From Symbiobacteriaceae bacterium (GTDB lineage Bacteria > Bacillota_E > Symbiobacteriia > Symbiobacteriales > Symbiobacteriaceae): a stretch of 9,923 bases of DNA. A program made the translations under genes and the position numbers. This document shows positions 6,696 to 9,923 of this stretch, in pieces. The stretch's first letter is position 1. Each line of letters begins with the position of its first letter. The DNA lies in NCBI GenBank assembly GCA_027356675.1, contig DAHVXO010000233.1:1-9923 (forward strand), in the 5' to 3' direction. The notes beneath the pieces were generated by a model. That model worked only from the letters and a program-made list of their open reading frames with translations. It had not been told where the DNA came from and made no database searches.

Positions 6696-6709
6696 CTCCC
6701 GAGAGGGGG
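6696..6709 (+). promoter_or_regulatory. GNRA-loop hairpin overlapping the yteA ribosome site
   Basis: CTCCC (6696-6700), loop GAGA and GGGGG (6705-6709) can form a 5-bp stem with one G-T pair, closed by a GNRA tetraloop. The 3' arm is the Shine-Dalgarno stretch AGAGGGGG (6702-6709) that serves the GTG at 6719. If formed in mRNA, it would hide the ribosome site. It is short, so it may be coincidental. Confidence 0.3.
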
Positions 6710-6718
6710 CATTTGCGC

Positions 6719-7453
6719 GTGGATCTGGCTCATTATCGGCAAAAGCTCGCGCAGGAGCGGGCGTTCTATACCGAACGCAACGCGATGCTGGAGGAGACGG
6801 GGCTCGGGACGTCGCAGGGCGATCAGCTGCAGGAAGATAGCACCCTGGATAATCATCCGGGCGACCTGGGGACCGAGATGTTCGAGCGGGAGAAGGACCT
6901 GGGGCTCCTCAGCAACAACAACCGCCGGCTCCGGGAGATCGACATCGCCCTGGAGCGGATGGAGTCGGGGCTCTATGGCGTGTGCGAGGACTGCGGGGGG
7001 TCCATCGGGGAGGAGCGGCTCGAGGTCTTCCCGATGGCGACGACCTGCATTGAATGCCAGCGGAAGCGGGAGGCGCTGCCGGATCGGTTCCACCGGCCCA
7101 TTGAGGAGCAGGTGCTCAATCCCCCGTTTGGCCGGACCTGGCGCGGTGCGTCGGGTGACCCGGGTTACGATGGGGAGGATGCCTGGCAGGAGGTTGCCCA
7201 GCACGGGACCTCGGAGACGCCGCAAGATGTGCCGGGGTCGACCACGTACGGGGACATGTATAACTCGGACGAGGATGTCTACACCGGGGTGGACCCGGTG
7301 GAGGCGCTGGTCACGGATGAGGGGGAGCCAATGCCTCAGCGGGATGACATCGAGGATCTGGGGGTCAACTTTGTGGTGCCGGAGAGTAGTTGGCGGGGTG
7401 GGCTGTTTCGGCATCCCACGCATTATGTGCGGACCGGGCGGGGGAGGACTTAG
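6719..7453 (+). CDS. yteA: YteA family DksA/TraR-type zinc-finger regulatory protein
   Basis: 244 aa from the GTG at 6719, chosen because GAGGGGG (6703-6709) is 9 nt upstream. A TTG at 6713 is in frame but too close to that site. Residues 1-85 are charged and helical, a likely coiled coil (HYRQKLAQER, later FEREKDLGLL and RRLREIDIALERM). The DksA/TraR zinc finger follows, with Cys89-x2-Cys92 (CEDC) and Cys110-x2-Cys113 (CIEC), all four ligands present. The long C-terminal part (about 120-244) is acidic and contains PFGRTW, DGEDAWQEVAQHGTSETP and YTGVDPVEAL, which I recall as typical of YteA rather than of plain DksA. DksA proteins bind in the RNA polymerase secondary channel. YteA is a Firmicute family often classed as sporulation- or stress-linked, with no well-defined role. 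A terminator follows directly. Confidence 0.88.
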   Translation: MDLAHYRQKLAQERAFYTERNAMLEETGLGTSQGDQLQEDSTLDNHPGDLGTEMFEREKDLGLLSNNNRRLREIDIALERMESGLYGVCEDCGGSIGEERLEVFPMATTCIECQRKREALPDRFHRPIEEQVLNPPFGRTWRGASGDPGYDGEDAWQEVAQHGTSETPQDVPGSTTYGDMYNSDEDVYTGVDPVEALVTDEGEPMPQRDDIEDLGVNFVVPESSWRGGLFRHPTHYVRTGRGRT

Positions 7454-7476
7454 TTCTCCCCCTGGGGCTCTTTTTT
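7440..7476 (+). terminator. Probable intrinsic terminator after yteA
   Basis: GGGGGAGGA (7440-7448) pairs with TTCTCCCCC (7454-7462), 9 bp with one G-T, and a 5-nt loop that includes the yteA stop codon. A run of six T lies at 7471-7476. The 8-nt gap between stem and T-run makes it atypical, so efficiency is uncertain. Confidence 0.5.
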
Positions 7477-7486
7477 GCCGGCAAAA
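7473..7486. repeat. Perfect 14-bp palindrome overlapping the terminator T-run
   Basis: TTTTGCCGGCAAAA reads identically on both strands. It sits about 90 bp before the lspA start, in a 120-bp gap between yteA and lspA. It might be an operator for the lspA cluster or part of the yteA transcript end. A further hairpin, CCGCTC-loop-GAGCGG, lies at 7504-7520. Confidence 0.5.
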
Positions 7487-7573
7487 CTTCCTGAGCACAG
7501 CGCCCGCTCCTGGCGAGCGGCTGAGGCCTACCCAAGCCACCCCTCATGTGCTAGACTACTTGGAGTGAATGGG

Positions 7574-8050
7574 GTGGCGCTTTTGCTGAGCATCCTGGTA
7601 GGGGCGGTCTGGCTCGCCCTGGACATCCTGACCAAGTGGGTCGTGGCGACCCGCATGACCGAACTGCAAGAGATCAAGATCATTCCTGGCTTCTTCTCGC
7701 TCCAGTTCGTCTACAACCCCGGCGCCGCTTTCGGCCTCCTGGCCCACCAGCAGTGGCTGTTTATCGCCGTCTCCCTGGGTGCCATCGCCGGCATGCTCTA
7801 CTTCATCGCCAAGCCGGAGGCCCGGGTCGGGCTGATTCCCTGGGCACTGGGGTTGCTGCTAGGCGGGGCCGTCGGCAACCTGGTTGACCGCCTGCGGTTC
7901 GGCAAGGTTGTGGACTTCTTCCTATTCTACTGGCGCCAGTACGTATTCCCTAACTTCAACGTGGCGGACATCGGCATCACCGTCGGGGTGAGCCTCCTGA
8001 TCCTCCACCTACTCTTGAATGGAGAGAAGCAGCCCAGTGAGAGTGCTTGA
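7574..8050 (+). CDS. lspA: Lipoprotein signal peptidase II (LspA)
   Basis: 158 aa from the GTG at 7574, supported by GGAG (7562-7565) 8 nt upstream. The longer frame from 7475 adds a non-hydrophobic leader and would be too long for the family (about 150-165 aa). LspA is a four-helix membrane aspartic peptidase that removes the signal peptide from diacylglyceryl-modified prolipoproteins just before the lipobox Cys. Visible motifs: Asp17 in the first helix, VYNPGAAFGLL (46-56), GNLVDRLRFGKVVDFF (101-116) with catalytic Asp105, and FNVADI (128-133) with catalytic Asp132. Helices lie at about 2-24, 60-78, 86-104 and 133-148. Its end overlaps the next gene by 14 nt from that gene's chosen start. 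The binding protein encoded at 2441-4207 is a likely substrate. Confidence 0.96.
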   Translation: MALLLSILVGAVWLALDILTKWVVATRMTELQEIKIIPGFFSLQFVYNPGAAFGLLAHQQWLFIAVSLGAIAGMLYFIAKPEARVGLIPWALGLLLGGAVGNLVDRLRFGKVVDFFLFYWRQYVFPNFNVADIGITVGVSLLILHLLLNGEKQPSESA

Positions 8051-8951
8051 ACTGGTTCCGCAAACGGGGGAGGACCGCCTGGACGCCTATCTGGCGGCCC
8101 ATGAAACGGTGGGCCTCTCCCGTTCCCGCATCCAGGCCCTGATCAAGGCAGGGCACGTTACGGTCAACGGGGCCGTGCCCAAGGCCAAGCAGTCCGTGGC
8201 GCCAGGAGATGCCGTCCGGGTAGAGATCCCGGACCCCGTGCCCATGGACGTGGTGGCCGAGGCCATCCCCCTGGATGTGGTCTTTGAGGATGAAGATGTC
8301 CTGGTCATCAACAAGGCCCGTGGGATGGTGGTCCACCCTGCCGCGGGCAACTGGAACGGGACGCTGGTCAACGCGCTCCTGGAGCATGTCGATGACCTCG
8401 AGGGCATCGGTGGTGAACTGCGGCCTGGCATCGGACACCGGTTGGACAAGGACACCACCGGCCTGCTGGTCGTCGCGAAAAATGAGCGGGCGCACCAGGC
8501 GCTCTCCGATCAGATTCGGGAGCACACAGCCCGCCGGGTCTACTGGGCGTTGGTCCACGGCAACACCATGGCCGATTTGGGTCGGGTGGAGGCGCCGATC
8601 GGGCGGCACCCGGTGGACCGCAAGAAGATGGCCGTCGACACCCGAGGGGGCCGGGATGCCACCACGCACTTCAAGGTGCTTGAGCGGTTCCCGGGATACG
8701 CCCTGCTGGAGTGCCGGCTTGAGACGGGCCGGACCCATCAGATCCGGGTGCACCTGTCTTTCATCGGGCATCCGGTGGTGGCCGACCCGGTCTACGGCAC
8801 CCGCAAGGCGCACCTGGATATGGCGCCCCAGGCCTTGCATGCCCGTCAACTGGGCTTCACCCACCCCCGCACGGGGCAGTGGCTGGAGATTACGGCCGAG
8901 CCGCCGGCGGACATGATGGCCGTGATTGACCGCCTGCGAGAGGGGAAGTAA
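8037..8951 (+). CDS. rluD: RluA/RluD family 23S rRNA pseudouridine synthase
   Basis: 304 aa from the GTG at 8037, with GGAGAG (8021-8026) 10 nt upstream. An ATG at 8019 lies in frame but has no ribosome site. The N-terminal S4 RNA-binding domain covers about 11-65 (DRLDAYLAA, then SRSRIQALIKAGHVTVNG). The catalytic domain starts near 80 (VVFEDEDVLVINKARGMVVHP). Motif GHRLDKDTTGLL (133-144) carries the nucleophile Asp137. ETGRTHQIRVHL and HPVVADPVYG follow in the expected order. Enzymes of this group convert uridines to pseudouridine; RluD modifies helix 69 of 23S rRNA. The RluD label rests on the S4 domain and overall fit, so a related specificity is possible. It corresponds in place to ylyB, which follows lspA in Bacillus. 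The start lies inside the end of lspA, implying coupling. Confidence 0.93.
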   Translation: MRVLELVPQTGEDRLDAYLAAHETVGLSRSRIQALIKAGHVTVNGAVPKAKQSVAPGDAVRVEIPDPVPMDVVAEAIPLDVVFEDEDVLVINKARGMVVHPAAGNWNGTLVNALLEHVDDLEGIGGELRPGIGHRLDKDTTGLLVVAKNERAHQALSDQIREHTARRVYWALVHGNTMADLGRVEAPIGRHPVDRKKMAVDTRGGRDATTHFKVLERFPGYALLECRLETGRTHQIRVHLSFIGHPVVADPVYGTRKAHLDMAPQALHARQLGFTHPRTGQWLEITAEPPADMMAVIDRLREGK

Positions 8952-8957
8952 TAGTCC

Positions 8958-9920
8958 ATGGACACGCTGTCGTTTGCCGACCGGGTCTGCCGGGATGCCC
9001 GGCTCAAGCATTCCCACGTGGTCGTGGGGCTGGACCCGGTGCTGACCCGGCTCCCGCAGTACATAAGGTCGGAGGCAGCCGCGCAATTCGGCAAGACGGC
9101 CCGAGGGGCCGCGGCGGCCTTTGCGGCGTTCAACCGCATGGTGATCGACACGGTGGCAGATCAGGCCGTGCTGGTCAAGCCGCAGATGGCCTTCTACGAG
9201 GCCTATGGGCCCCATGGGGTGGAGGCATTCTGGGACACGGTCCGATACGCCCGGTCCAAGGGGATCCCGGTGATTGCCGACGCCAAGCGCGGGGACATCG
9301 GATCGACGGCCGAGGCGTATGCCGCGGCGTTCTTTGGTCATGCCAACCCGCTGGAGTCCTGGGAGGATCCGGACCTGTGGGCGGATTCCCTCACGGTCAA
9401 CCCGTATCAGGGCAGCGATTGCCTCGAACCCTTCGTCAAGCGGTGCCAGGCCAGGGGCACTGGAATCTTTGTGCTGGTCAAGACCAGCAATCCGTCATCG
9501 GGGGAGCTGCAGGACCAGCCGCTGTTCAGTGGAGAGACCGTGGCACAGCAGGTCGCCAAGTTGGTCGACCAGCTCGGGCTCGGTCTGGTGGGGGAGTCAG
9601 GGTACTCCGCAGTCGGGGCTGTGGTCGGGGCGACCTACCCGGAGGACCTGGCGCTCTATCGCAAGGAGATGCCCCGGGCCTTGATCCTCGTGCCGGGGTA
9701 TGGCGCCCAGGGCGGGACCGGTGAGGACGTGGTGCACGCCTTCAACCTGGACGGGTTGGGTGCAGTGGTCAATGCATCCCGCAGTGTCATCTTCGCCTAT
9801 GAGCAGCTGGGGATCGACCCTTCGCCTGCGGAGGCGCAACGGGCGATCGCGGGGGCGCTGGCCGCAATGAATGCCGACATCAACGGGGCGCTGGCGCGGG
9901 CGGGTAAGCTGGCCTGGTAA
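8958..9920 (+). CDS. pyrF: Orotidine 5'-phosphate decarboxylase, type 2 (PyrF)
   Basis: 320 aa, complete, TAA at 9918-9920. The ATG is 6 bp after the rluD stop, with AGGGG (8941-8945) about 12 nt upstream. It converts OMP to UMP, the last step of de novo pyrimidine synthesis. TIM-barrel motifs: VVVGLDP (21-27) with Asp26, LVKPQMAFYE (72-81) with Lys74, and the catalytic Asp-x-Lys-x-x-Asp in DAKRGDIGST (108-117; D108, K110, D113). VNPYQGSD (148-155), PGYGAQGGT (246-254) and NASRS (272-276, phosphate-binding Arg275) follow. The length and the AKRGDIGST form mark the long type-2 subfamily (mycobacterial-like, about 270-320 aa) rather than the 230-aa Bacillus/E. coli type. It directly follows rluD, where Bacillus has pyrR and the whole pyr operon. 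No pyr attenuator is seen before it. Confidence 0.96.
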   Translation: MDTLSFADRVCRDARLKHSHVVVGLDPVLTRLPQYIRSEAAAQFGKTARGAAAAFAAFNRMVIDTVADQAVLVKPQMAFYEAYGPHGVEAFWDTVRYARSKGIPVIADAKRGDIGSTAEAYAAAFFGHANPLESWEDPDLWADSLTVNPYQGSDCLEPFVKRCQARGTGIFVLVKTSNPSSGELQDQPLFSGETVAQQVAKLVDQLGLGLVGESGYSAVGAVVGATYPEDLALYRKEMPRALILVPGYGAQGGTGEDVVHAFNLDGLGAVVNASRSVIFAYEQLGIDPSPAEAQRAIAGALAAMNADINGALARAGKLAW

Positions 9921-9923
9921 AGG

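Noticed and set aside
6575..7540. Minus-strand open frame of 321 codons over yteA
   Set aside because: Antisense to the zinc-finger gene; its translation is proline/arginine-rich with no recognisable motif.
7549..7557. Extended -10 (TGC-TAGACT) as a promoter for lspA
   Set aside because: The -35 region is poor and the predicted start would fall within the ribosome site of the GTG at 7574, so I did not list it.
7977..9341. Antisense open frame of 454 codons across rluD and pyrF
   Set aside because: It overlaps two confidently identified genes and its translation is low-complexity (rich in H, R, G, V), as expected of a mirror of GC-rich codons. No family resemblance.

Overview
The window looks like chromosome from a GC-rich, probably endospore-forming Firmicute. 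The overall style (thermophile-like GC-rich Clostridia/Symbiobacterium type) is an inference. The evidence is the strong purine-rich Shine-Dalgarno sites, frequent GTG starts, a YteA-family DksA/TraR protein next to a DUF5665 protein, and the lspA-rluD-pyr gene order familiar from Bacillus-type genomes. I see no mobile element, CRISPR array, rRNA or tRNA. This is mostly ordinary core chromosome, and I find no convincing new defence or mobile system.

Left part, minus strand (1-2215). Three genes read leftward. A pair of unknown membrane-associated proteins (188 aa and 148 aa) is translationally coupled by an ATGA overlap. After a 178-bp gap with a possible weak terminator and a fair promoter comes an M20 metallodipeptidase. 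Its 3' end is cut off by the window edge, so 342 residues are visible.

Middle, plus strand (2216-6302). A 225-bp divergent intergenic region carries a perfect 11-bp inverted repeat. It precedes a family-5 peptide-type ABC importer: lipoprotein binding protein, then DppB-like and DppC-like permeases. A perfect 13-bp GC hairpin lies between the binding protein and the first permease. An intrinsic terminator follows the second permease, and no ATPase gene is present in the window. The importer and the M20 dipeptidase together suggest peptide uptake and hydrolysis.

Right part, plus strand (6303-9923). DUF5665 membrane protein, then YteA-like zinc-finger protein, a terminator, then a tight cluster of lspA (lipoprotein signal peptidase), rluD-like pseudouridine synthase and type-2 pyrF (OMP decarboxylase). 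lspA overlaps rluD, and rluD is 6 bp from pyrF. LspA would mature lipoproteins such as the binding protein encoded in the same window.
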